NCBI GenBank assembly: GCA_902464965.1
Contig: CABQLI010000038.1
Location: 1 to 20,659 of the forward strand
Source of the DNA: an uncultured Collinsella sp.
GTDB taxonomy: Bacteria; Actinomycetota; Coriobacteriia; Coriobacteriales; Coriobacteriaceae
Length of the DNA: 20,659 nt
Direction: 5' to 3'
Shown here: in pieces, positions 1 to 7,386 of the stretch
Layout: every line of letters starts with the position of its first letter
Numbering within the stretch: the stretch's first letter is position 1
Translations under genes and position numbers: made by a program
The notes under the pieces: model-generated
Seen by the model: only the letters and a program-made list of their open reading frames with translations
Database searches by the model: none
What the model was told of the DNA's origin: nothing

Positions 1-90
1 GCCGCGCGGCAAGGAGATATATTGCCAGACCGGAGGGGCGCCGTGGGCGGGAATCGCGCACTCCATATTTTGTTCACAAATGAATAGGCC

Positions 91-110
91 CCTCAGTCGC
101 ATCACTGAGG
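91..110. repeat. Perfect 7-bp inverted repeat (hairpin)
   Basis: CCTCAGT (91-97) and ACTGAGG (104-110) are exact reverse complements separated by six bases. No T-run follows on either strand, so this is not an ordinary intrinsic terminator. It lies just left of a second set of nested inverted repeats. Confidence 0.5.
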
Positions 111-126
111 TTAAAACTGAAGCATT

Positions 127-216
127 GGCTTCTGATATTGGCGATGACCAGCTGTTTTATGAGTATTGAGACATCGGTCATCTCTGGAGCGCTACTTTAC
201 TCCAAAGGCATCAGCC
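127..216. other. Nested inverted repeats, possible three-way-junction RNA
   Basis: Three complementary pairs nest within 90 bases. TGAT plus GGC (133-136 and 127-129) pairs with ATCAGCC (210-216). GATGACC (143-149) pairs with GGTCATC (176-182). GGAG (186-189) pairs with CTCC (200-203). Together they form a closing stem enclosing two hairpins. The closing stem contains a three-base bulge. I recognise no known RNA family, and the transcribed strand is unknown. It could also be a degraded mobile element end. Confidence 0.25.
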
Positions 217-305
217 ATTTGTTTCCCATCGGTAAAAGGCAGGTTTTGTTCGCCAAGCGTTCTTATATATAGACAGATACGGGTTCGAACCCATGAAAGG
301 GCGAC

Positions 306-335
306 AAAAAAGACGGCCAACCGAAGTTGACCGTC
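306..335 (-). terminator. Intrinsic terminator after tRNA-Lys
   Basis: On the minus strand GACGGTCAAC, loop TTCG and GTTGGCCGTC form a 10-bp stem (one T-G wobble), followed directly by six T residues (complement of A306-A311). It starts 15 bases past the tRNA-Lys 3' end, the expected place to end that transcript. Confidence 0.85.
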
Positions 336-350
336 TCAACAATCTTTGGG

Positions 351-423
351 TGGGCCGTCAGGGGTTCGAACCCTGGACCTTGGGATTAAAAGTCCCCTGC
401 TCTGCCAGCTGAGCTAACGGCCC
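351..423 (-). tRNA. tRNA-Lys (anticodon TTT)
   Basis: The minus strand folds as a complete 73-nt cloverleaf: acceptor GGGCCGT with ACGGCCC, D-arm closed by GCTC/GAGC, anticodon loop CTTTTAA giving anticodon TTT, and T-arm CAGGG-TTCGAAC-CCCTG. The discriminator is A. The next bases are CCC rather than CCA, so CCA must be added after transcription; the tRNA-Gly gene in this window encodes its CCA. The gene starts 28 bases after the aminopeptidase stop codon and is followed by a clear terminator. Confidence 0.95.
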
Positions 424-432
424 GCGGGTGGC

Positions 433-461
433 ATTGTACCACGGTCTGGGACTATTCCCAA
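433..461 (-). promoter_or_regulatory. Probable tRNA-Lys promoter
   Basis: On the minus strand TTGGGA (461-456) and TACAAT (438-433) are separated by exactly 17 bases, and the -10 box ends 10 bases before the mature tRNA 5' end. The -35 box lies within the last Ser-Trp-Glu codons of the upstream aminopeptidase gene, and the spacer contains its stop codon. This is a sequence match only. Confidence 0.6.
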
Positions 462-1732
462 CTCCATTGGCCGTTCTGGAAAATCACAACTTCACGTCCA
501 TCAGGCGTAATGCCCGTAATATCGATGTCGTCCGTGCCGATCATAAAATCGACGTGCGTGCTCGAGACGTTAACGCCATGCTCCAGGAGCTCCTCCTTGG
601 ACATGTCATACCCACCCTCGATGCATTCGGGGAAACCGACACCTAGCGCGAGATGGCAGCTAGCGTTCTCGTCATAGAGCGTGTCATAGAACAGAACGCC
701 GCTTTCGCGGATCGGAGTGTTCTTGGAAATGAGCGCGACCTCGCCCAGATGAGCGGCACCTTCATCGGTGTCAATAATGCTCGCAAGCGTTGCCTTGCCC
801 ACGCGGGCGTCGTAGTCCACCACGCGGCCGCCCTCGAACTTAATCCAAAAATCTTCGACCTTATTGCCGTGATGGATGAGCGGCATGGCCGAGTACACGA
901 TACCGTCGGCGCGCATGCGATCGGGCGAAGTGAAGACTTCCTCGGTGGGAATGTTGGGGAAGAAGGGGTGTCCATCGGGCGTCTTGCCCTTGCCGCCGGC
1001 CCACTCGTGACCCTTCGTCATGCCAATCGTCAGATCGGTTCCATTTGCCGCGTTGTAATGCAGGTAGTCGAAACGATTGTCGTTCAGGAAACGCAGGTTC
1101 TTTTCGAATGCGGCGTCATGGAGTTCCCAGTCGCTCTCTGGGTCCTGGCCATCGGCGCGCGCGGTGTGCAGAATCGCATTCCACAGTTTATAGATTGCAA
1201 CCTCATCGGCGTCTCCCGGGAACACCTCGTGCGCCCAAGCCACGACCGGAGCGCCGGCGATGCACCACGGATTGATGTTGTAATCCAGTCCACGGCGGAA
1301 AACTTTGCACTGCGTATTCCTCGCCTTTGATGCCGCGGCCGGCTTGGCTGGATCGATGCCCTTGAGGGCCGCAGGATCCGCACCTTCGATAAAGACAAAG
1401 CAGGCACCATCCTGGGCCAAGGAATCCAGCTGCATGCGCTTCCACTCGGGTGTCTGCTCAAAATAGCTTTTCTCGACATGCTCGTACGTGAGCCTCGTCA
1501 CGGCATCATCGGCCCAAATGACCGTCACGTGGCCGGCGGCGGCAGCATAGGCCTCCGCGACCACCACGCGCGCAAACGGCGCGCACTCGACCGGAGACTG
1601 AACGACGACCTCCTGGCCGGGCTTGACGTTTACGCCCTTGCGGACGACCAGGCGCGCGTAGTTTTTAATCTTGGGCTCCAGGGCCTTCATGCCCTCCAGA
1701 GCCTCTTCGACCGTCAGGGCAGCTCGAATCAT
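452..1732 (-). CDS. M29-family (AmpS/AmpT-like) metallo-aminopeptidase
   Basis: Predicted cytosolic two-metal aminopeptidase of family M29 that removes N-terminal residues from peptides. 426 residues, the usual family length. Family metal ligands are visible: Glu265 in NIPTEEVF, Glu331 in AHLGEVAL, His360 in ENASCHLALG, and His393 and Asp395 in STHVDF. Spacing Glu265-Glu331 (66) and Glu331-His360 (29) matches Thermus aminopeptidase T as I remember it. The position of the catalytic Tyr (seven after the His) is Phe367 here. I chose the ATG at 1732 because GGAG sits six bases upstream; another in-frame ATG at 1744 has no ribosome site. It follows a terminator, so it is probably its own transcript, and it is followed by tRNA-Lys. 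Confidence 0.9.
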   Translation of the reverse strand: MIRAALTVEEALEGMKALEPKIKNYARLVVRKGVNVKPGQEVVVQSPVECAPFARVVVAEAYAAAAGHVTVIWADDAVTRLTYEHVEKSYFEQTPEWKRMQLDSLAQDGACFVFIEGADPAALKGIDPAKPAAASKARNTQCKVFRRGLDYNINPWCIAGAPVVAWAHEVFPGDADEVAIYKLWNAILHTARADGQDPESDWELHDAAFEKNLRFLNDNRFDYLHYNAANGTDLTIGMTKGHEWAGGKGKTPDGHPFFPNIPTEEVFTSPDRMRADGIVYSAMPLIHHGNKVEDFWIKFEGGRVVDYDARVGKATLASIIDTDEGAAHLGEVALISKNTPIRESGVLFYDTLYDENASCHLALGVGFPECIEGGYDMSKEELLEHGVNVSSTHVDFMIGTDDIDITGITPDGREVVIFQNGQWSWE

Positions 1733-1760
1733 GTGCCACTCCATCTATCTATAGAACAGT

Positions 1761-1791
1761 AAAAAGGCGCGCCGCAAAAACGACGCGCCTT
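1761..1791 (-). terminator. Intrinsic terminator after the purC-membrane protein unit
   Basis: On the minus strand AAGGCGCG and CGCGCCTT form an 8-bp stem, extended inward by a T-G wobble and two more pairs, followed by a run of five T residues. It lies 31 bases past the stop of the small membrane-protein gene and before the aminopeptidase start. Confidence 0.8.
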
Positions 1792-1821
1792 ATATCTTAG
1801 CGATAAGTATGTATGCAAACG

Positions 1822-2397
1822 CTACTTCTTCTTGGAGTCCTTCTGGTCCTCCTCGGCAGCCGCGCGCTCAATAAGAGCGTTGAGCTTGTTCTCGGACATG
1901 CCCTCGGCCTGCGCGCGGTACATGTTGCGCAAGGGACGAATACGAGCGAAGTCATAGATAAAGTCGCCCAAAATGATGACGTAGGACAAAACAATGCCGA
2001 CCATCTGGACAGGGCTGGACACCATGCCAGCGGGAGCGAAGTACAGCGAGGCCCAAATTGCCACGACGAGCACCATGCCAATGGCGAGCACAATCCACCA
2101 GATGCGACGGCGCTTGGTGTAGTCCTCGTCCTGCTTGAGGAGGATATTCGACACCGTATAGATGCGGTCCTCCTTGGCGCGCTGCTTGGCCTTGCGGGCG
2201 CGCTTCTCCTCTTTAGAGAGGCCCTCGAGGTTCTCGCCCTTCTCGAGCTCTTTGCGGCGTGCCTTAGACGAAGCCGGCACGACGCGAACGGAGCTCGCTG
2301 CTTGGCGGGCGGGCTTAGCAGATGCGGCAGACTTGCGCGCAACCCCGGTAACTTCGTGGGATTGCGTGCGCTTGTTCGTGGCGCTACGGGTACTCAC
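1822..2397 (-). CDS. Two-helix membrane protein of unknown function
   Basis: 191 residues, family not recognised. The first ~75 residues are basic and low-complexity (Ala, Lys, Arg, Ser), then comes a charged segment KARRKELEKGENLEGLSKEE that may form a helix. Two hydrophobic helices follow, about residues 99-119 (WWIVLAIGMVLVVAIWASLYF) split only by a short loop from 130-148 (VQMVGIVLSYVIILGDFIY). The tail is charged and ends DSKKK. Strong basic flanks suggest both ends lie in the cytoplasm. The start is GTG, directly abutting the purC TAA (TAAGTG). AAGGAG lies nine bases upstream inside purC, so translation is probably coupled. Co-transcription with purC does not prove a role in purine metabolism. 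Confidence 0.8.
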   Translation of the reverse strand: MSTRSATNKRTQSHEVTGVARKSAASAKPARQAASSVRVVPASSKARRKELEKGENLEGLSKEEKRARKAKQRAKEDRIYTVSNILLKQDEDYTKRRRIWWIVLAIGMVLVVAIWASLYFAPAGMVSSPVQMVGIVLSYVIILGDFIYDFARIRPLRNMYRAQAEGMSENKLNALIERAAAEEDQKDSKKK

Positions 2398-3285
2398 TTA
2401 TGCGTTCTCCTTCATGCTTGTGAACTGGGAGCCGGTGATGATCTGGAAGGCCTCGCGATAGCGCTCGGACGTGCCATCGATGACCTCGGCGGGCAGGTGC
2501 GGGGTCTCCCCCGTCATATCCCAGTTGGCCTTGAGCCAATTGCGGACGAATTGCTTGTCGTAGCTAGGCTGGATCTTGCCCTCCTCGTAGCTGGCAGCAG
2601 GCCAGAAACGGCTGGAGTCGGGCGTGAGGCACTCGTCGATCAGCGTGACCTTGCCATCAATAACACCAAACTCGAACTTGGTGTCGGCAATGATGATGCC
2701 ACGGGTCGCGGCGTACTCGGCGGCAGCCTTGTAGATCTTGAGGGAAAGGTCGCGAATCTGCGTGGCGATGTCCTCGCCCACGATCTCGCAGCAACGCTCG
2801 AACGAGATATTCTCGTCGTGGTCACCGATCTCGGCCTTCGTGGACGGCGTGAACAGCGGCTCAGGAAGCTTGGAAGCCTCGGTCAGGCCCTCAGGCAGCT
2901 GGATGCCGCAGACGGTGCCGTTCTCGTCGTAGGTCTTCTTGCCCGAACCGGTCAGATAGCCGCGGACGATGCACTCGATAGGAATCGTCTGGGCCTTCTT
3001 AACCAGCATGGCGCGGCCAGCGAGGTAGTCACGATACTCAGCAAACTCCTCGGGGAAATCCGCCGGGTCGATGGAAACGAGATGGTTGGGGACGATGTCG
3101 GCAAACTTATCGAACCAGAATGCCGAGATGCGATTGAGCACCTCTCCCTTAAACGGAATCTCGTCGGGAAGAATGAAGTCGAACGCAGAAATGCGGTCGG
3201 TGGCGACCATCAGCAGGTTTTCACCGGCATCGTAAATATCACGAACCTTGCCACGGGAATCCGGACGACGCTCCATCGTTGTCAC
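2398..3285 (-). CDS. purC: Phosphoribosylaminoimidazole-succinocarboxamide synthase (SAICAR synthase)
   Basis: Purine biosynthesis enzyme that joins CAIR and aspartate using ATP to form SAICAR in the cytosol. 295 residues, the longer yeast-like form rather than the ~240-residue form. Hallmarks are SRGKVRDIYD near the N-terminus, VATDRISAFDFILPDEIPFKG, the IECIVRGYLTGSG signature, IADTKFEFG and DECLTPDSSRFWP. A GTG at 3285 is preferred because AAGGAG ends eight bases upstream. The GTG at 3294 overlaps that ribosome site and the ATG at 3276 is 17 bases away from it. Its product feeds PurB, encoded 4 kb away on the same strand. A hairpin separates it from the upstream kinase gene, so it probably has its own promoter. 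Confidence 0.95.
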   Translation of the reverse strand: MTTMERRPDSRGKVRDIYDAGENLLMVATDRISAFDFILPDEIPFKGEVLNRISAFWFDKFADIVPNHLVSIDPADFPEEFAEYRDYLAGRAMLVKKAQTIPIECIVRGYLTGSGKKTYDENGTVCGIQLPEGLTEASKLPEPLFTPSTKAEIGDHDENISFERCCEIVGEDIATQIRDLSLKIYKAAAEYAATRGIIIADTKFEFGVIDGKVTLIDECLTPDSSRFWPAASYEEGKIQPSYDKQFVRNWLKANWDMTGETPHLPAEVIDGTSERYREAFQIITGSQFTSMKENA

Positions 3286-3316
3286 GTGAGTCACTCCTTA
3301 CCTAAATACGACAGAA

Positions 3317-3336
3317 ATGCGGGTTCTTTCCCGCAT
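3317..3336 (-). terminator. Hairpin after the sensor kinase gene, probable terminator
   Basis: ATGCGGG (3317-3323) and CCCGCAT (3330-3336) are exact reverse complements around a six-base loop. On the minus strand only TTCTGT follows, a weak T-tract. It lies between the sensor kinase stop and the purC ribosome site, so termination or attenuation ahead of purC is likely but not certain. Confidence 0.5.
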
Positions 3337-3394
3337 GTTTTCGCAAACTCGGAGCGGCAGGGACGCGGCCCCTCCTTCACCGAATAGCGAAAAG

Positions 3395-4960
3395 CTAGTG
3401 CTCCATTGTAGTAGATGCCGCGTCTGCCGTGTGCTCGCGGGGCAGATGAATTGTAAAAGTCGTACCCTTTCCAAGCTCCGACTCCACGGATATGTAGCCA
3501 TGGTGACGCTCGACGATCTGCTTGGTCACGGCGAGGCCAACGCCCAGGCCGCCAGCTTCGCGGGCGCGGCTGGCATCGGCGCGCCAAAACCGCCCGAAAA
3601 TGCGCGACAGATCGTCCTTGGCAATACCGATGCCGGTATCAGAAACGGCAATGCTGACGTGCTTGCGGTCACTGAGCACCGACACCACGACCCAACCGCC
3701 CTCGGGGGTGTAGCGCATGGCGTTGCTCATGAGGTTGATAACACATTGCGTGATCATGTCGGGATCTGCCTCGACAACGTCATCGTGGCCCTGCGTCTCA
3801 TCTGCAAAGCGCAAACGCAGGTCACGGTCGGCAAACAGGCGCTCCTGGCCATTCACAATCGATCGCACGAACGGAACCATGTCCACCGGTTCTAGATTGA
3901 GCGGAGCCGTGCTGTTTTCCATACGCGATAGGTCGAGCATCTGCTGCACCAGACGAGCCAGGCGACGCGTCTCGGAAGCAACGGTCTCCAAATGCTCATC
4001 GTCGGTGGGATACACGCCATCCTGCATGGCCTCGACCGTTGCGAGCATGGCCATAAGCGGCGTGCGAAGCTCGTGTGCAACGTCTGAGGTCAGGCGCTTC
4101 TCGTGTTTCATATCCTTCTCGAGCGAAGTGGCCATCTCATCGAAGGTCTCACCCAGCTGATCGATCTCGTCATCACCGCGCAGTCCCGTGCGAGCCGACA
4201 GGTCGCCGTCACGGATTTGCTTTGCGGTACTGGTGATGCGATGAATCGGCTTGGTGAGCATGCGCGACACGAGCGATCCGATAACGACCGAAATGCAGAT
4301 TGCAACAACCGCGGCGAGGGCCATGGCGTTAAAGGTCTTCTCCCTAAACGCAGAGTCCGCCTTGGTGAGCAGAGCGTCGGAGCCGATGGCCCACAGCTTT
4401 ACCTGTCCGACATGCTCGCCGGAAGACGTTACAATCTCGACGTTAGCAACGCTATCGGAGTCGGTTGGAGCAGACGAGACCGGGCTATGCGATGCCCTCT
4501 TGCCGCTCGTGTCGTCGGTCGTAGCCTGGTTTTCGCGTACATCGGCGGTGGCGCTTGCCGAGGGCCAGGAATCGTCATAAACGATCACGCCCTTTTTATT
4601 GACGACCTGCATGCCCAGATCGTCGGAAACCAAACTCGACGTTGCGACCGTGCGCAGTTCTCCCGCGGTCCAAGAGCCGTTTTCCTCATATGAGGTTGCC
4701 AACTTCTCGGCAGCGGAATTTGCGATTTCGACGATATTGGAGCGTGTGTAATCCGAAAAGACTGTGCCCCACACAACAGAGACAACGCCCACCAGCACCA
4801 ATACCGTCATGAGCGATGTCAGAGCAAAAGCAAGTGCCATGCGCGAGGGATAGCTCATCGTTGGCCGTGAATCGGAACGAGGCGTGTTCCAACTAGCCTT
4901 GGAACCCGCCTCGCTCTCCTGCTTGTGCTTTTGTCCGATTTCAAAGCGCGCAGGTATCAT
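3395..4960 (-). CDS. Membrane sensor histidine kinase
   Basis: Two-component sensor, 521 residues. Order of parts: a ~40-residue cytoplasmic tail, a transmembrane helix about 42-66, an extracellular sensor region about 67-209 with a Ser/Thr/Asp-rich low-complexity stretch near 133-172, a second helix about 211-232, a HAMP linker (KPIHRITSTAKQIRDGDLSAR), then HisKA with the phospho-acceptor His296 in DVAHELRTPL. The ATPase domain follows: N-box NLMSNAMRYTPEGG, G1 DTGIGI, F-box FGRFWRAD and G2 GGLGVGLAV. All catalytic boxes are intact. The start lies 11 bases after the response-regulator stop, with AGGGA overlapping that stop, so the pair is one operon. The signal sensed cannot be read from sequence; OmpR-paired kinases often watch the cell envelope. 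Confidence 0.93.
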   Translation of the reverse strand: MIPARFEIGQKHKQESEAGSKASWNTPRSDSRPTMSYPSRMALAFALTSLMTVLVLVGVVSVVWGTVFSDYTRSNIVEIANSAAEKLATSYEENGSWTAGELRTVATSSLVSDDLGMQVVNKKGVIVYDDSWPSASATADVRENQATTDDTSGKRASHSPVSSAPTDSDSVANVEIVTSSGEHVGQVKLWAIGSDALLTKADSAFREKTFNAMALAAVVAICISVVIGSLVSRMLTKPIHRITSTAKQIRDGDLSARTGLRGDDEIDQLGETFDEMATSLEKDMKHEKRLTSDVAHELRTPLMAMLATVEAMQDGVYPTDDEHLETVASETRRLARLVQQMLDLSRMENSTAPLNLEPVDMVPFVRSIVNGQERLFADRDLRLRFADETQGHDDVVEADPDMITQCVINLMSNAMRYTPEGGWVVVSVLSDRKHVSIAVSDTGIGIAKDDLSRIFGRFWRADASRAREAGGLGVGLAVTKQIVERHHGYISVESELGKGTTFTIHLPREHTADAASTTMEH

Positions 4961-4971
4961 ATGTGATTTCC

Positions 4972-5694
4972 CTATTTCTCGTCCGACTTATCGGCCTTGG
5001 CCGGAGCCTCGAAGCGATAGCCGACACCATGGACGGTGTAGAGCCACTTGGGCTTCTTGGGATCATCGCCCAGCTTGGCGCGAAGATTCTTCACGTGGCT
5101 ATCGATAGTGCGCTCATAGCCCTCAAAGTCATACCCGAGCACTTTCTCGACCAGCTCCATGCGGTTATACACACGGCCGGGATGGCGGGCAAGCGTGGTG
5201 AGCAGCTTGAACTCGGAAGCCGTCAGATCGACTTCCTTGCCCTCGACCAAGATCTTGTGGCCCGAGATATCGATGACCAGATCGCCGAAGTCGAGTACCT
5301 CGACGGCGGGCTCGTCGGCCTGATGGGCACGGCGGAACAGAGCGCGAACGCGGGCGACGAGCTCGCGCGGCGAGAACGGCTTAATCAGATAGTCGTCGGC
5401 GCCGAGCTCAAGACCGATAATACGGTCCTCGATCTCGCCCTTAGCCGTCAGCATGATGATGGGGACATCCGAGGTATCGCGAATGGTGCGGCAAACGCGC
5501 TCGCCGGGGATCTTGGGGAGCATAAGGTCGAGCACGACCAGGTCGAACTGATGCTTCTCGAACTCCTCGATCGCGGACTGGCCGTCGCCGACGCCCACAA
5601 CCCAGTAGCCTTCGCGCTCGAGATAGGCAGCGACGGCGTCACGGATTGCCTTCTCATCCTCGACCAGCAGAATCTTTTTTGCATCTGAAGCCAT
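4972..5694 (-). CDS. OmpR/PhoB-family response regulator
   Basis: DNA-binding partner of the adjacent kinase, 240 residues. The receiver domain (about 6-118) has the acidic pair Glu12-Asp13, phospho-acceptor Asp56 in VVLDLMLP, the Thr83 switch in MLTAK and Lys105 in IKPFSP. The winged-helix domain (about 134-230) has DLTASEFKLL, the recognition-helix region ERTIDSHVKNLRAKLG and the C-terminal YTVHGVGYRFE. The ATG at 5694 is chosen; a G-rich site (AGGGGG) precedes it by about nine bases, and the upstream TTG at 5715 has no support. Transcription should start in the 150-base gap after the lipoprotein gene, which contains a GC-rich inverted repeat. Confidence 0.93.
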   Translation of the reverse strand: MASDAKKILLVEDEKAIRDAVAAYLEREGYWVVGVGDGQSAIEEFEKHQFDLVVLDLMLPKIPGERVCRTIRDTSDVPIIMLTAKGEIEDRIIGLELGADDYLIKPFSPRELVARVRALFRRAHQADEPAVEVLDFGDLVIDISGHKILVEGKEVDLTASEFKLLTTLARHPGRVYNRMELVEKVLGYDFEGYERTIDSHVKNLRAKLGDDPKKPKWLYTVHGVGYRFEAPAKADKSDEK

Positions 5695-5749
5695 AACACG
5701 GCCCCCCTGTCTCAATTAGCTAAGAACAAGCCCATTTTAACGCACCTGA

Positions 5750-5788
5750 GCCCGCCAGATGCCGCTATGACGCAGCAGCTCGGCGGGC
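5750..5788 (-). repeat. GC-rich inverted repeat between lipoprotein and regulator genes
   Basis: GCCCGCC (5750-5756) and GGCGGGC (5782-5788) are exact reverse complements, and the 25 bases between them contain further partial pairing (GCCGCT with AGCAGC-like sequence). No T-run follows on the minus strand. It could be a factor-dependent terminator for the lipoprotein unit or a regulatory element for the two-component genes. Confidence 0.45.
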
Positions 5789-5847
5789 GGTACTCACAAT
5801 TACAACGCGTTTATTCCCCTGTTGGCGCCTTTTTAACCCCTCTAAGC

Positions 5848-7059
5848 TTAAAGAGAGAATAGGCGTGCAGTGACCGTCTCTGGTATACCCTGGCTGTTGC
5901 GCACCGTGGCGTACGTAAGGAATGAGTCCGATTTTCCCGCCGTAGCTGGATAATCGCCATACTCCAAAGCGCGGTCGGGCGACAGCAGCGAGCCATAGGT
6001 CTTGGTAGAGGTGTCGATCAGAAAATGCGACGCCTGTACCTTAACAAGGTATTTATTCTTCTTGCCAGCCGCACATGCGAGCGGCTCGCGTGACAGGAAG
6101 AGGTACGGCCCTCCCTCATTACCGATATACGTGCCCATATTGCCCAGGCTGCCCACGCCACTATAGGCCGCCTCGATAGAAAACACGAAGGTATCGCCCA
6201 TATATACGGCCTCGAAAGGCGAAACTGACGAAGGAAGGACCAACTGGGCACGCTTGGTGTTGTTGCCGTCGGTCAGATCGATTGCCGTTATGCCGTAGTA
6301 GACGCCCTCGTCGTTGCGGACACGCGGCGAGATGGTCAAAATGCCGTCGCTCGCGCGCGGGGCCGATGCAAAGCGGCCCGTCGATTTCCAAATTACCTCG
6401 GCCTTGGATTCATCAAGCGAGCGACGATAGCAAAACGAATCGCTACTCGTTTTATTGCCACCTGCCGAGGGCATTTTATACCAGATGACTGATGACCCGA
6501 ACGCCGTAAACAGCGGCGGATCATAGTCCTTGCCACCTCGATCGAGCTCAACCACGTCGCCAGAGAGCGAAGCGCCCGACAGATTTTGAGCGTAGAGCTT
6601 CCACGATGAATTGGCAAAGTTCATCTCAACCCACGCGAATACGCTGTCGCCGGCACGGACATCGTAGAATGCATATCCCGTGCCCTCGATAGGATCCTCG
6701 ATTAATGTGGTAAGCGAGCCATCGCCCAGGTTGAGCACACCGAGTGTGTTGGCGTGCAGTGCCGATGCGGGCGCCATCATCGCCGCGGCGTAATCGCCGT
6801 CGCAGTAGTACAGCAGCGTACCCAGAGGCAGCGTCCATGACGCCGCCGGCTCAAGATCGATGTCGACTGCCTCGTACTCATCCGTAATCGAGATGATCTT
6901 GGAATCGTCCTTGATAACCTGCGGCTCGCCGGCGGCATCATCGCTGGTGCCCGTTTTTTTCGAGCATCCGGCAAGCACCGTGGCAGCGCCCGCGGCAGCC
7001 CCACCGAGTACAAAGCCGCGACGCGATATTCCGTTCTTGATGTGATCGGCGATACCCAT
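5848..7059 (-). CDS. Tat-exported lipoprotein of unknown function
   Basis: 403 residues. The N-terminus has a twin-arginine motif (SRRGFVLGG, residues 12-20), a hydrophobic Ala-rich stretch and a lipobox LAGC with Cys32, so it should be exported folded by Tat and lipid-anchored. A Ser/Asp linker follows. The rest is rich in short beta-type segments with recurring aromatic-Gly-Asp patterns (GDSVFAWVEM, SSVIWYKMP, GDTFVFSIEAAY), resembling a beta-propeller, but I cannot assign a family. No catalytic or metal motif is visible. Its ATG shares one base with the TAA of the TSCPD-protein gene (TAATG), so the two are translationally coupled. It could bind a ligand or sense something for the downstream two-component system; that is speculation from position only. 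Confidence 0.85.
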   Translation of the reverse strand: MGIADHIKNGISRRGFVLGGAAAGAATVLAGCSKKTGTSDDAAGEPQVIKDDSKIISITDEYEAVDIDLEPAASWTLPLGTLLYYCDGDYAAAMMAPASALHANTLGVLNLGDGSLTTLIEDPIEGTGYAFYDVRAGDSVFAWVEMNFANSSWKLYAQNLSGASLSGDVVELDRGGKDYDPPLFTAFGSSVIWYKMPSAGGNKTSSDSFCYRRSLDESKAEVIWKSTGRFASAPRASDGILTISPRVRNDEGVYYGITAIDLTDGNNTKRAQLVLPSSVSPFEAVYMGDTFVFSIEAAYSGVGSLGNMGTYIGNEGGPYLFLSREPLACAAGKKNKYLVKVQASHFLIDTSTKTYGSLLSPDRALEYGDYPATAGKSDSFLTYATVRNSQGIPETVTARLFSL

Positions 7060-7322
7060 TAGGCGATCTCGGCGCGAGCGACCTCGATGGCGCGCGTAAG
7101 CTGGTCGGCGCAGGAGGTCTTTTTCATACCGCAGGTATTACCGGCGAGAACCTCGATTACGCGATCGGCAGGAGCACCCTCGACCAGCTTGGAGATAGCC
7201 TTGAGATTGCCGTCGCAGCCGCCGGTAAACTCAACGCCCATCACCTTGTTGCCGTCATCGGAAAGATCAAGGTGAATATTGCGAGCACACACGCCCTGAG
7301 GCTTGTAATCAAACGAAATCAT
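7059..7322 (-). CDS. Small TSCPD-domain protein (TIGR03905-like)
   Basis: 87 residues, a complete stand-alone TSCPD domain. Four conserved cysteines are visible: Cys12 in GVCARN, Cys36 in TGGCDGNLKAI, Cys64 in NTCGMKKTS and Cys71 in TSCADQL, the last being the family's TSCPDQ motif with Ala for Pro. The same domain occurs at the end of some B12-dependent ribonucleotide reductases (NrdJ). The stand-alone form has no established function that I know of; metal or iron-sulphur binding through the cysteines is plausible. GAGGGG lies five to six bases before the ATG. The stop overlaps the start of the Tat lipoprotein gene. Confidence 0.88.
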   Translation of the reverse strand: MISFDYKPQGVCARNIHLDLSDDGNKVMGVEFTGGCDGNLKAISKLVEGAPADRVIEVLAGNTCGMKKTSCADQLTRAIEVARAEIA

Positions 7323-7386
7323 GCGATCCCCTCTCAGAATGTTATTCGAGACGACTATTATCCCCGTCTTTCCCTAAATGCAACGA

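Larger units (their letters stand above)
1..305. other. Left-edge intergenic region, no convincing gene
   Basis: No start-to-stop gene is recognisable here. Frame 2 of the plus strand is open from base 2 to a TGA at 167-169 (about 55 codons) and could be the tail of a gene cut by the window edge. Its codons (ATA, AGG, GGA, TCA) are unlike those of the neighbouring genes, and it runs through a perfect inverted repeat. A 35-codon minus-strand ORF covers the same bases. Neither is convincing. The region is richer in A and T than the flanking genes from about base 61 on. It contains the inverted repeats listed separately and a 12-base palindrome, GGGTTCGAACCC, at 281-292. Confidence 0.5.

Noticed and set aside
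2..169. Open plus-strand frame at the left edge as a truncated gene tail
   Set aside because: Only about 55 codons, atypical codons, no recognisable family, and it runs through a perfect inverted repeat.
281..292. GGGTTCGAACCC as the T-arm of another tRNA gene
   Set aside because: On either strand only two T-stem pairs form next to the loop, and no acceptor or anticodon arm can be built around it.
1813..3387. 524-codon plus-strand open frame across purC and the membrane-protein gene
   Set aside because: It covers two well-supported minus-strand genes and the gap before purC, with no family resemblance; an antisense shadow.
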